NCBI RefSeq assembly: GCF_025370935.1
Contig: NC_133485.1
Span: forward strand, 11,682,333-11,746,332
Origin: Choristoneura fumiferana
Taxonomy: Eukaryota > Arthropoda > Insecta > Lepidoptera > Tortricidae
DNA length: 64,000 bases
Direction of reading: 5' to 3'
This document shows positions 46,110 to 58,600 of this stretch, in pieces (within the stretch, counting starts at the first letter, position 1; the number at the start of each line of letters is the position of its first letter). Made by a program: the position numbers and the translations under genes. The notes beneath the pieces were generated by a model that saw only the letters and a program-made list of their open reading frames with translations, was not told the DNA's origin and made no database searches.

Positions 46110-46398
46110 AAAATAAGATTTGCAGGTGGTAGGGCCTTGTGCAAGGTCCGCCCGGATTGCTACCACCATCTTGCTCGCTAATCCTGCCGTGAAGCAGCAG
46201 TGCTTGCATTGTTGTGTTTCAGTGTAGAGAGTAAGACAGCCGGTGAAATTACTGGCACTTGAGCTATCCCATCTTAGGCCTCTAGGTTGGCAACGCGTCT
46301 GCAATAAACCCTGGTGTTGCAGATGTTTATGGGCAGTGGTGATCTCTTACCATCAGGAGACCCACTTGCTCGTTTGCCATCCAGTCGAATAAAAAAAA
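46110..46398 (+). repeat. LINE/SINE 3' segment with poly(A) end
   Basis: GGCCTTGTGCAAGGTCCGCC...CTACCACCATCTTGCTCGC...GTAAGACAGCCGGTG...GATCTCTTACCATCAGGAGA...CTCGTTTGCCATCCAGTCGA then ATAAAAAAAAA. The 3' half is among the commonest lepidopteran repeat ends. A shorter copy is at 58290-58512 and an inverted piece at 60045-60130. Confidence 0.7.
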
Positions 46399-46525
46399 AC
46401 TATGTTTCAGTTTGTATTTTCGATATGTACAAGAATAACCCGACTGGCTCCCCCAGTAGCCCAGTAGCGCAGTAGGTCAGTGTGGGCGGCGCGGCGAGGC
46501 GACTGACCTGCGCAGTGCTGGTGTA
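46399..46525 (-). other. Crtc: Crtc 3' UTR, proximal part
   Basis: Follows the TAG. No minus-strand AATAAA is seen before the poly(A)-ended LINE segment, so the real 3' end is undetermined and may lie further left, through repeats. Confidence 0.35.
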
Positions 46526-46692
46526 CTACAAGCGGTCGAGCAGCTCGTGCTCCACGGCCGAGTCCGGCAGCAGCGCGCTGGGCTCCTCCAGCAGCGTGAG
46601 GTCGTCCAGGTCGAGGCCGGCGCGAAGCTGCGCCTCCTCGCCGCCGAAGATCCCGGGGTCCAGTTCGCCCGAGTAATCTGCGAACGAATACT
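46526..46692 (-). CDS. Crtc: Crtc terminal exon, activation domain
   Basis: Encodes YSFADYSGELDPGIFGGEEA then QLRAGLDLDDLTLLEEPSAL and LPDSAVEHELLDRL, stop TAG at 46528-46526. Two in-phase acceptors 15 bp apart are possible: GTGCAG|AG at 46692 and TTCGCAG|AT at 46677. They give ILTE-YSFAD or ILTD-YSGEL, so five residues may be optional. The exon is acidic and hydrophobic, as expected for a transactivation segment. Confidence 0.9.
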
Positions 46693-49600
46693 CTGCACAT
46701 TGCGTAATTTTGTTAATTTGGACGGGACTGTCAATGCAGTGTGGAAAAAAGTTGTATAGTAAATTGATAACCAAGGGTGGAAAGTGTACCATTTCACTTG
46801 AGATATTTCAGGCGCTCGAACGAAGTGAGAGCGCCAATAGTTCGAGGGGAAATGGGTAATTTCACCCGAGTTAGACACTCTACTTTTCATTTCGACTGTG
46901 AGGAAAGTAAAATTCCACTTAGAGTAGAATAATAAAAAGATCAGTAAAAACTAAATGTATCACCTGATAGATGTTTCTAAAATATTAAATTGGACGAACG
47001 AATTTGACGTACAAATTATGTTCAGCTGAACTTATTAATGTTCAGCGTGTCTCGTTGTCATACCATTTAATCTTATTTTTTTATCGTGGAGCACCTGTAT
47101 TCGAGTAAGTAGTCTCGGCCGACCGTTGCATCGGTCCCGCTCACCTGTCAGTATGATGTCGGGTATGCTGGGCGGCGTGGCGGGCGCGGGCGACGCGAGC
47201 GGCGGCAGCGCGTAGCCGCCGCCCGGCACGGGGTCGCGCGCGCCCCGCCGCGGCACGCCCGCCGCCGCGCCCGTGCCGTTCGTGCCGCAGTTGCCTGGGG
47301 ACTGGACAAACGTTTATCTCAAATGAGTAATTCAGGCGTTACTTTGCATAGGCCCGTAGGGGGCGTTCAATTATTACGTAACGCAATATTTGAAAATTAT
47401 CAACAATCCAACCTACAGTAGCGGCAAAAAATCTATCATATTCGTGTTTTGTTAAGTATTTTCATTATGTGAATAACTAAGACTGCCTAAACGACTATCA
47501 TATTAAAGTACTTCAGATGGAACGTAAACCTTTCGTGAACCTTTTCGCGTTTTAAAGTGTTCGATATAGTCGATTGGTGAAGTTAAAATTGCTTCGCCGG
47601 TGCGGATTCCGTGAAGCCGTTCCTATAGCTATTTATAATTGTTTATTGTATAGCTACTGTTAAGTTTTACTTGTTTCATTCAAGAATATACATTTTTATT
47701 ACATTACCCAATACGATAGAGTCAAGCACCTTAATATCTACTTAGTATTTATATTTGTTAAATTTTTACTAAAACTTTAGCAAGTCAGCAGAGAGCATTT
47801 ATAGGCAAGTATGATGCGAATTTCCCACTTTTGTATATAGGGTATTATAGTATGAACTTTTTATAAAAACTGCGACATAACGCGTTGTTCGAAACCCCCT
47901 CCCGCCCATCTAACGCATCGTAACGTTTTACAAGAAAAAATGCGTTACGTAATACTTGAACACACCAGTCATTGATTGATTTTACATGTCAGATATCTGT
48001 GATGTCATAGTGAAATAAATCGGATAACTGACGTCTTTAATCGAGTTTATGCACGGTACTAAAGCTAAATGCGTGCCACTGTTTTGATTTTGTGTTAGCA
48101 GTGTGTTTTGTGTTAGTACACTTTTATTAGTCCTCCAAAATAGATTCGTTTACTGCCCGAATCCCATTTATTTGTCTGTTTGTTGTACTAAGTAGTACAG
48201 TAAAGTACCAGTTAACTTTCTAGCAGCACCAAAATAATTAGCAAGCAAACCCTTTTCGATTAATAAAAAAAAAAACACAATTTACCTGGGGATACGTGTG
48301 TTGTGAATTCGTTGTCTGCGGTGAACTGTGGTTCATATACGTCGTGTTATAACTCGACACCGGTGAATCCAGCTGGTGAGAACAAAACACTAACATTAAC
48401 AATGTGAAATGTAAAAAAACATGTTGCAAGCGAAAAACAAAAGAATACGATTAAAATGCAGCAAACCCTGAAAAAATAAACGACACGACGTAACCACTAT
48501 CTACCATGACAGGATATAAAACTAGAGCTATTTAAATTTAAGCTATAGAATGTAGAAAGCATGACGCCACTTGATTTTATTGGACATTAACTTGCTGACT
48601 TTAAAAGTACCGTCACGTTTTCCTATTTATTATACAAATTACACGAAATACTATAATATATCTTAAATCGAGTACAATTCTGCGTTTAAAGATAAAATTA
48701 CTACATGACTCTTGTTTACTTTGTAACAAGAGTTACATAGATAAAATTGGAAGCGATATTAAAAAGATCACAAAGACACGGACAAAATCAATAACTATAA
48801 GTAGTATAAGTAATACTAGACCAGGGGTAACAGCGACAGTGTTATATGAGCACAGTATTTTATTTATCCAATGACATCTTAAATATGGCTGGCAACATTT
48901 CCTTTGTAGTCTTTTGTAGTATTTGAAATTTACGTTTTGATTGCCAATCGATTTTATTTTATTTTTCCTGTGTAGTTGTTCTCTATATTTTGACACAAAA
49001 GATAATTGTTCAACCAAGCGAGCAATCGATATATTACGGTATTTGACAACTCCTGATTTTGCCATATCTTAATATTATTATGAAAATATAGATATACAGA
49101 TAGTGTTTAGCGAAGAGAAAATTTAGATCGGTTGAAAATTGGATTTATAGTGATTTTTTGAAAAATCTATATACCTGTCTATTTCTCAAACGCTTTTCTC
49201 TATGCAGCAAGTATGGCGGTACTGGCGTGTGACGTCACATGCCAGTATGTCTTTCTCTGTCTAATCTTGAATTTCAAACCTTTATAACTTTGTTATTTGT
49301 AAAGATAGCTTAAAAATTGTTTTTCTATTCGATAACAGGCATTGTGTAGTTTTCATTTATAAAACATATACAAAATAGTCAAATACCGTATTGTCCCGAC
49401 GACTCCTGACATGATTAAAGAGCAAATTAAATGATAATTGAAAATACATATAATACTGCACAGACACTGTCACCGCTATTAAAGATTCTGACCTGAAGAG
49501 ATCCTAATTTATGGTGCTAGTAATATTTAGACAACATGCTTGTATCCCAGTGTTCTACAAGACTCCATGCGTCTAATGATAAGTGTTTTCTGCTAATGTA

Positions 49601-52600
49601 ACTAAAGCTAATGGATTGTTTAAATTCTAAATACGTAAGTAGATATTAAAATAAGTTATGTAATATTAACTAGACGTTCTTAAGTAAGAAAGGTATACAG
49701 ACGCAAAAAAATTAAATTGCGTAGCATGCCGAATGTGGAATATAAGATATTTAAATACATAAACTAAAGCTTGTACGTGTGAAGTAGTTTCAGCCATTGT
49801 AGCACTAAATGTTATATTGCAAGTTAAGTAACATTAATTAAATCTTAAGTGTTAATTTTCAATGACAACTTTTTAAATATAACTGAATAATGCTACAAAC
49901 GGCTATGTAGGATAAAATATTTTCAGATGATCACATTATGCAAATACAGCAAGAGGTCTGTATTGTTTTTTTAAAGCCTCGTCAAATACGAACGCTTATT
50001 TCGCCCGTCTACATTGGAAATAGGTCACTGGCGTTGCCAGACATATTAGCAAGATGCGTTGAATTGGTAAATGTGTCTTGCACGAATGTGATTTATCTTC
50101 ATATCGGATGGTGTTGTGTAACGTCGCATCTTTGAATTATACAGTAGTTTATAGCAACTCTTATTTGAACTAATCGTGTCCATTTATTTTTATTAATTTG
50201 GTTTAAGTTTCCTGTTATTGCTTGATATAACCCGTCGATCGTATTGGAACACTAAAGTTTTCGATGAAGTTCGCCGAGTTAACGAAATTCTATCTCTCAA
50301 TTTATAAATCTGACGAGTGAGAGAAGAACATTAATTTTGCCATGATATGAAGGCGTCTGGCTACCGGATACATTTTACTATCAAGTTACGTGTACAATTC
50401 AAGGTGCGCGTGTCTGCAAAGTTTAAACTCGCCGGAACAGTAGGCGTTAGCGTACCGTCCCGCTCATTTGTTTCATCTGCAAGTGAAACAGTGCACTCCA
50501 TCCCCTACTGTTTCGGTGAGAGGTCTCTTTTAGTCTTAGGATAACATCCGCAACTGACATCCGTCGCAGTTCAGTTAATTATCATTGGCCGTAAGTCGCA
50601 AGGATTTTCAGATACGCTCTAAAGCTTGAGCTTATACAAGAGCGGTATCTATTACTTTCCATAAAATTTAAATGAACCACCATTTTTTCAGAGTGTAAAT
50701 CTATAGTACCTATTGTTTAAAACACATAATTACTTAATTACATTCAATTTCTATATCTAATGCTGATAGATTAGATAAATATTCAAAAATGTACAAAATA
50801 GTCGCCTAATGCCCGGTTCACATTATTCCAGTAAAAGCGTTCCAGTGGCGATACACTGCGGGCTCACAATACTAACGAGTCGTACGAGACAGTTCGAGCA
50901 CCGCAGTATCATGCCACTAGAACGATTTTACTGGAGTAATGTGAACCTAAAATGTGCCAAAAACGGCAAACATGCCCAGGAATAGGACACCATATATTAT
51001 ATCACAAAGTTACAAGTATAGTACACACAACTGGGTCTTGATTTTAAAAAAGCATGAAATAATGCTTCTATACATTCCAATTTTACAGAAAGCGTAGTGG
51101 ACGCGACCATAAAATAAAATCCGCAACCGACTTCAGTTGCGGACGTCGTGAAACCAAAAGAAACCCTAAAACTGAGCGTGTGTGACGGGTGGGGGGTATG
51201 TGTCGTACATTTTCCGCGACCTGGACGTGGGCCGTCCAGCCCGACTCCACCAGACTCTGCACCAGCTGCGCCCAGTCCTTGGCCAACCAATCCACCAACG
51301 TTATACTCAGAAATACTCGCTAGCAACTCACAATCTGTCAACGATGGTGCTACTTCAATGCTGCAGAGTTGGATTTAAATCATGTTTATTTTTATCATAC
51401 AGAAACAATCGGTAAATGTTGCATCCTACTAGGGTTGGTAGCCTTTGGTTCTAACTTACGGCTGCGCGAAGCAGTTCAACCGCCGTATCTTCTGCGATAC
51501 CGAAATCGACAAATATATCCATGAACTAAAACCGATTACTTTGCTATGAAAAAGGCCACATCACATGCACTCGTAGCATGGGTATGTAATTAATTTTAGT
51601 TCGTTCGTTCGTATTCGTCAATTTTGGTAGAGTTTGGCAAATGAAAGCTGGACCCAGCTATTATTTGAGTGGCAACATTATTCAAATGTCATGGGCAAAC
51701 AGACCAAAGAGTATAAGAAAACAGACACCTGAACTTGTACTATTATCTATTCTGTGACTTGTTGAGTTTAGTACCTTCGTGTGTTAAAATAAAATAGAGT
51801 GTTTTGGAAATTTGCTGCCGAAATATGGATGAAACAATATTCAAACAAAAACAAACAGAGAAGCCTTGTTCAAAAAGAAAAAAGAGTGTTTAGATGCGGT
51901 GACCGAATTTGTTTTTAGGTTAGTAGGCATTGGAAAATATTTTGATACTAATATCCCTTTCAAAACTGGTCAATACAATTGTGGTTCTTAAGATTTACTT
52001 TTTCTCAAAAATATCGCATTAACCTTTTTATGTTCAACATATCGTTTTAAATAATTCCTTATTTTCCACCCAATAGGCATGCGATAGACATAGAAGCATA
52101 AAGTATGCACGATTTTTATGCCTAAACGTCACTTTTGTACGGCAGAGAAGCATTCTGTACTTGTACTATTATTTATTCTATGGTGATACCATCTGATTTT
52201 TTTTTTAATTTGCCGCGTTCATCTTTCATTAGCCAGACTCAAAAGGATCGCCATCGGAGGAGTGACATCTTGTGACTCTACTACCATTCTGGTCCTATCA
52301 AAATTCCCGTTTCATACAGCGCCAATTTTTAATAACTGTCACTAACACCACTTTTTTTTAACCAATTTTCTTCGTTTACGGATTTACCGTTCGGAAGAAA
52401 GGAACGGCCAACTTAGACGCGCTCCTCAAAGCAACCACATCTAGCTAATTTAGTATCGTTAGCTTCGGTCAATGACAGATTGTGAGTTTTGTTATAACAT
52501 CACTAACAAATACGCAAATTCACGGTATACAACACAGGCGTCGGGGGGCACCCACCATTTCCAATCATAGCGAATAAATCAGCATATAAACATTATTGCT

Positions 52601-55600
52601 TCTACGTGTGCTTTCTCATGATGGTTCGGTGCTAGGTTCTCAAATAGTGCTTTGGTTTTAGTGATTTCTCATAAAATGGTGAGTGGGTTAATTTTACTAA
52701 TTTTCAGGTATTCTGAATTAAATTTTGACCTAAATTTAATGTATCATTTGTATTCTCATGACATTTAATATAAAGTCTACGATTACTTACAACTCCTTGC
52801 TATTATTCCATTGTAGCATAGTGATTTGTAACAAAGAAATATGAATTACAGCCAGGTTTCTGTTAACTGTTCCAGCTAGCGTATCTATACAATGAATGTG
52901 TCTCTGTTGAAATGGATAATTACTAGAGTGGATTTGAAGTAGCGAGAACAAGTTTAATATGGAATAGGTCCGTAATAAATAGGATGTTTGAGCTGTATAA
53001 AATTCCTTTAATTAGAATATTTCTTTACACATAGTTTGTTGTAAGAATAACATTTATTGAATTTAATTATCTAACGGGTGGGCCCTGTAACAAGAGCAAA
53101 AAATAACAAAAAAGTAAAACAGACTCAAAAAAAATAACGGAAAATGGCACCAACTACAAAACCCTTGAAAATATTTTTCTATGTACCTACTAGCTCGAAG
53201 TCGGTGCCTCAGCACGAGCCAGCAGGAATGGAACAATAGTCGTCTACCTCACCTACATAGTATGGGTTCCATCCTGCTGGATTAAATTAAATGGTTTTCA
53301 ATGTACGGCATCCAATAGCCTAAATGGCATCGCCTGTCACGTAACAAAATAACGGATTTCACACATTGCTTGCCTAATTAAACTTTATACTGTAATAAAA
53401 ATTATCATACAAGTTATTTTCAAAACTAGTAAGCTCAAGATGAAGAGTGGAAGCTGTGGTTTAATTTTTGCTACTGTTACAGGACCCATCTTGTATAAAA
53501 TTGCACTGTGGTAAGTAAGTAATAAGATAACTGTAAGACCAATAAATAACATGATGTCTAATAAATAAATCTATCTTTGTATCTAACCAATCGCACTAGT
53601 CATGTCCATATTAAACTTGCAATCGCTACTTCAAATCCGCTCTCTAATAATTACATACATCAAAAGTGTCTAGAGAGTTCACATAGATATATGTTTCATC
53701 CCAGACATTTTTGTGCAGTGTTTGTAACAGAGAGACATCATTGCTAGCTATGTCTGTTTTGTTAAGTTATTGTGTAGGAACCCAGCGAAAACCTTTAAAA
53801 ACATATTAGCTCAACTAAACATAAAAAAATATTGTTAATTTTCTATTTAACCCTTGAATGCAGTACCTAGAAGCTGTATTTTACTTTCCGACTGCCACAT
53901 AGAGACAATCATAGCAAAGAATTTCTTTAGCAAATATACACTACAAAATTCTATTCTAATTCACATTAATGTGGAAATATTTTTGATATTTTTTATCTAT
54001 AGCTTGTACATATTGTTAGGTGGTTGAAAACACACATTTAAGGGTTAATCAATAAATGAACGAGTGTAATCCTTAGGGTGCGAACTCACCATGGTGATTT
54101 GCTCGAATGGCTGCAGTAACGCTTGGTGCAGATTGTTGTAGTCTGTCTGCGGTGACTCCGCAGGGCTGCCTGGACTGTGCACCATCTGGAATTTTCCATA
54201 AATTCCTTGAAGCGCCATCTCAAGTAGGAAATAGAACCAAGATTGTGACCAGTGGCACGGTAACTTAGTGTCGTTTGTTGGTCACAGTCCGGTCACAACA
54301 GCAAGGCGAGCGTTTTCTCTATTCATCGCGTACTGGCAGATATCCACTGAGGGGCCATTGTTTCGGCCGCGAAATAGAAAAAATAAAAATTGCACGGTAC
54401 AAATGGGACTTAAATACTAAATTCTACAACTAGTCGATAAATGCACGATATTTTACCCAAGGTGTTTTTATCAACCCAAACCGCAGGCGAGGGTTGATAG
54501 TTGAGGGTCAAATGAGTTTTATGAACAAGTTACATGCATTTCACTTCGACTGTGAGAAAACTAAACAATGTATTAACCGTCAATTCCTGCTGTGACGATA
54601 GCGATATCGATTGTTATATTTAGTGTTTTTATGTTTTTGCATAATGAACAGCATTTTCAAGTTTTCGCAGATGCTTGATATAATCACTGAACGTGTGTAT
54701 GGTATAATTATGACTATTTCTCAAAAAGTTATCCATTTTTCAATTTTTCAGTTGTCCACATAAAAAAAAACACTACAAAAAATAAGTAATATTGTTTTTA
54801 AATATATAAAAAACCTTGTGGTAAAAGTGATAAAAAGTCAGATAATCTTTGTTGTTGGATCCAATAAAAAGTTTTGATGTAGTCACAAAATTACGATTTT
54901 TTTCCTCACAAGATTTCGTGACGTTTTCCTAACGTTAAGAAATTTTGGAAGTTTTATGTAGTATTTCTTGACTAAATTGATTTCTTGTCAATTTCATGAC
55001 GGGACAACTTTTTGAGAAATACTCATATCTCTATACAGAACGTGCTAACTTAACGTGTCCATTCCAAGCCTTGCCAGTGCGGCTATACTGTACAAAGTAA
55101 ATTTATAGTCACTGTTGCAAATAATCACTTACCGTTGGTGAAGGTATATTGATATTTGATGTGGAGGAATATTGCGAGGGTGGACTACATTGCGTTTGAT
55201 AACAACTCGAAGATATCCAACTGTGATCCAATGGCGACATGTTCTGTGAACAGGCAGAACAGACTGCGTGAGCTGAGTGCAAAATTGACAGTATTGGATC
55301 AAAAACAATGTGACGGTATAGTTTTAGAAAGGTTTTGGCAGCAGCAGAAATATTAAAGAAAACTGAATAGCAAAATCATTTGTCATTTATCATACAATTA
55401 AACATATACATATTCATTCTTTGAAATTTCCAACGCACTAATGGCTCGAATTAAAACATACCTTTTATATCAAAATTCAATTAGAATTTGACATAAGCAA
55501 TCGATTTAAATAAATAAGTAAACTTCATAAACTTTTAACTGCCCAAATAGCACTTTATGACTGATCCCCTCTTTTTAAGAATTAAGGTGCTAATTCATTC

Positions 55601-58600
55601 ATACAAAATCATAATTCATACAAAAAGTTATTGCTATGTCATATGTTTACATAAAAAAAACTAAATATTTTACATATTTGTTTTACACGTAAATTACTTT
55701 CTTTCAACTGCCAAACCATTCAAAAGGGATAAAATAAAAAAAAAAAAAACTTCGGTCAGCGATATGTTAAAGATGTTATAATATACAGTCACAGTGTTTT
55801 TGTACAAAGCAGATACATGCAGTTAGAACCAATGATTCGAGAAGCTTAATATAGAATAAAGTAGCGAACCGCCGTTATGTTTTGCTGAATACGCAAGTAA
55901 TGTGAAAAAAAAAAACAATTATATTTGAGACAACCTTTTCTCCATGTTCATAGAAATATTATATTTGTAGATCATTGAGAAGAAACCAAACTTTTATCAT
56001 TTAAATCTGTTAATCATTTTAAAATTTAGTTTAGTTTTTATAAATATAGTTTCCTGGGGACACATACCGACTGTCTCAAATATAAAAAAATTGGTCCCGA
56101 AAAATGATTGCAGATATATTATGCTTCAAAGTTAAAGTTCGAGATACGATAAATCATATACCTATTAATATTGATCACCCCTTATATATAACATCCCTAC
56201 AATTGTGTTACTTACTACATTAAATAGTGCTAGCCTGGCTGCACTCTATTAGTTTTGAGATAAATAAAGTTAGTTTATTAAAAGGGTTAGTTAAAAGGTG
56301 AAATCATAACCAAACACGAAGAATATTCAAATATTTTAAAAAGTTTGTGCAGTGAAACTCAATATTCGAAAGCTGAATTAGAACCATTTAAAACGTGTTT
56401 TAAAGTTAGAGCATTCAAATTGAGAAAACTGTTTCCATGCAGATTTTTCCAGTGTTAGATATAACAAATGTTAGACATAACAATTGCTAGATATAACAAA
56501 TGTTAGATGTAAAAAATGTTAGATTTGATAAGATAAATGAGATGATCCGTTTTAGTATTAATATGAGCAAGGATAGCCCTGTTAATCATTGCACCAACAA
56601 CATATATTATAGCATTTTTAAAGCTCAAGCGAACTGGAAAAACTTTAAAAGGATGTTAAAAAAGAAAACGAACCTTATTATGATGAAGATAATTATTTGT
56701 GTTTGGTACAGATAAGTGATTCTGAAATAAACAAAAATGGTTTGTGTAGAAGGCAAATAAACACAAACGATAACAACAAAAAAATGTTAAATATGCCTAT
56801 CGGAAAACTAGTGCTTGATGGAAACAACCAGGTTATATTCCAAAGCCATGTGTTAGGAATTACTTGATTAATTAGTTCAAAATCCGATTATAATGCCAAT
56901 TTTGAGCGGAGACGGTATTTACAATACTTCCTAGTTTGGAAAGTTAAAGAAACGCTTGTTTCAGTACACATACTTTGCTTTAACCTTGCCTTGTAATAAA
57001 AACAAACTCATGAACTTTTATGGTACAGTCACCAGCACCAATATCTGACACAACAAGCGTGCATAAATATCTGATATGACTCTATTTCTAGGGCCGGATG
57101 GACGTGTCAGATATTTTTGCACGCTCCGCTGTGGCAGATATTAATGCTGGTGACTGTACTAGTGTGCTTAGAAAATTTACAGTGGGTTCTGCCCTTATAC
57201 GGAAGCCATTGTTGCTTAGGGCTCCAATAGGGTACTTGACACCATTCATCAATAATTCTGAGATGCAATTCTAAAAAAAAACACTGCTCGAAAAACCAGA
57301 CTAATTTGCCAATGAACTTTAAAATAAAAGAAAGAAATGAACAAATAGGTTGTCATATAATAAAAGAAAAGAAAAATAAAACTATTTTTTTAAGCTTAAA
57401 ACCTACGTTTACACATTATCACTACTATTGGGCAGGATACCCGATAAGGCTAGCTGTGCTACTACGTTGATGACAAACGTTGATTGAGGAAAGAGCCAGT
57501 CTTATCTATGATCACCTGTGGAAAAAACAGGATTTCAAAAAGAAAAAGTTTTCGAGCTTCAGGTTTCCCGACTCTCCAAGACTCTCCAAGAACTCTCCAA
57601 GAGTTTCAACAGCAAAAGCCGCAAATATCTCTGTCCGCCAGATTTGCTTTGCGGCGTTTTCCCGTTTCGATCGTTGCAGCCGCCCCGTCCGTCTTCAGTG
57701 ATGTTTTAGTGAGATGGGATGCCGGTTATATGACCACTGACCACACATGTGTCGACCAATATAAAAAAATTACGCTGTCAAATTTGATTTTAATTGCTTT
57801 CAAAAAAATAGACAATGGGGAATGGATGAAAATTTTAGAAACGCTTGTAACTTTTTTTATCGATAGGAATAACCTTTCTAATTACCAGAAAAAAATATCA
57901 GATTTTTAAGTAGCATCAATTAATTTAATAAAATGAGAGAGTTTTCTTTATCACCAAATTACGAGCTCATGTCAGTTTCTATGGGCGTGTACTCGTACAT
58001 GAAAAACAGGGTCGGTATTTCCATGTCAGTATTATTCGGCCCGGTAAAGAGTGTCACCTGTCAAAACGATCGAGTCAGAGATACATAAATTATTTTTTAA
58101 TGTTTTTTATTCTGGACTATGGAACAACCCGTAACCAACCGGACTGTCGTAATTTGGCGGTAAAAAAAACTCTTTCATTAGTAAAATTAATAGATGCTAC
58201 TTAAAAATCTGATATTTTTTTCTGTTAATTAGAAAGGTTATTCCTATCGATATAAAAAGTTTCAAGCGTTTCTTAATTTTTCAGACATTTGCAGGTTAGG
58301 ACCTTCTGCAAGGTCCGCCCGGATTGCTACCACCATCTTGCTTGCTAATCCTGCCGTGAAATAGCAGTGCTTGCATTAGAGTAAGACAGCCGGTTTACTG
58401 GCACTTGAGGTATCCCATATTAGGCCTCTAGAACGCATCTGCAATCTGGTGTTGCAGGTGTCTAAATCTCTTATCATCAGTTGCTCGTTTGCCATCCAGT
58501 CGAATAAAAACCTAATTGTGTTGGTAAATCAGTGAAGTTAGAGCTCACTTTAACCATACAAAAAACAAGAGGACATCGCATCTTGACAACAAATCATAAA

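Larger units (their letters stand above)
48373..54089 (-). other. Crtc: Crtc intron with several repeats
   Basis: 5.7 kb. It holds the 352-bp element at 49037-49388, a palindromic MITE at 50815-50947, an unexplained coding-like segment at 51083-51325 and the TA-flanked element at 53074-53493. The rest is AT-rich without assignable content. Confidence 0.6.

Noticed and set aside
46407..46700. 97-codon minus-strand frame overlapping the last Crtc exon
   Set aside because: A different frame over the GC-rich Crtc activation-domain exon. The Crtc frame is fixed by homology and phase.
57484..57909. 141-codon plus-strand frame within a Crtc intron
   Set aside because: Its second half lies inside the foldback arm and its first half includes a CTCTCCAAGA tandem run. 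The composition changes abruptly, so it is not one gene.
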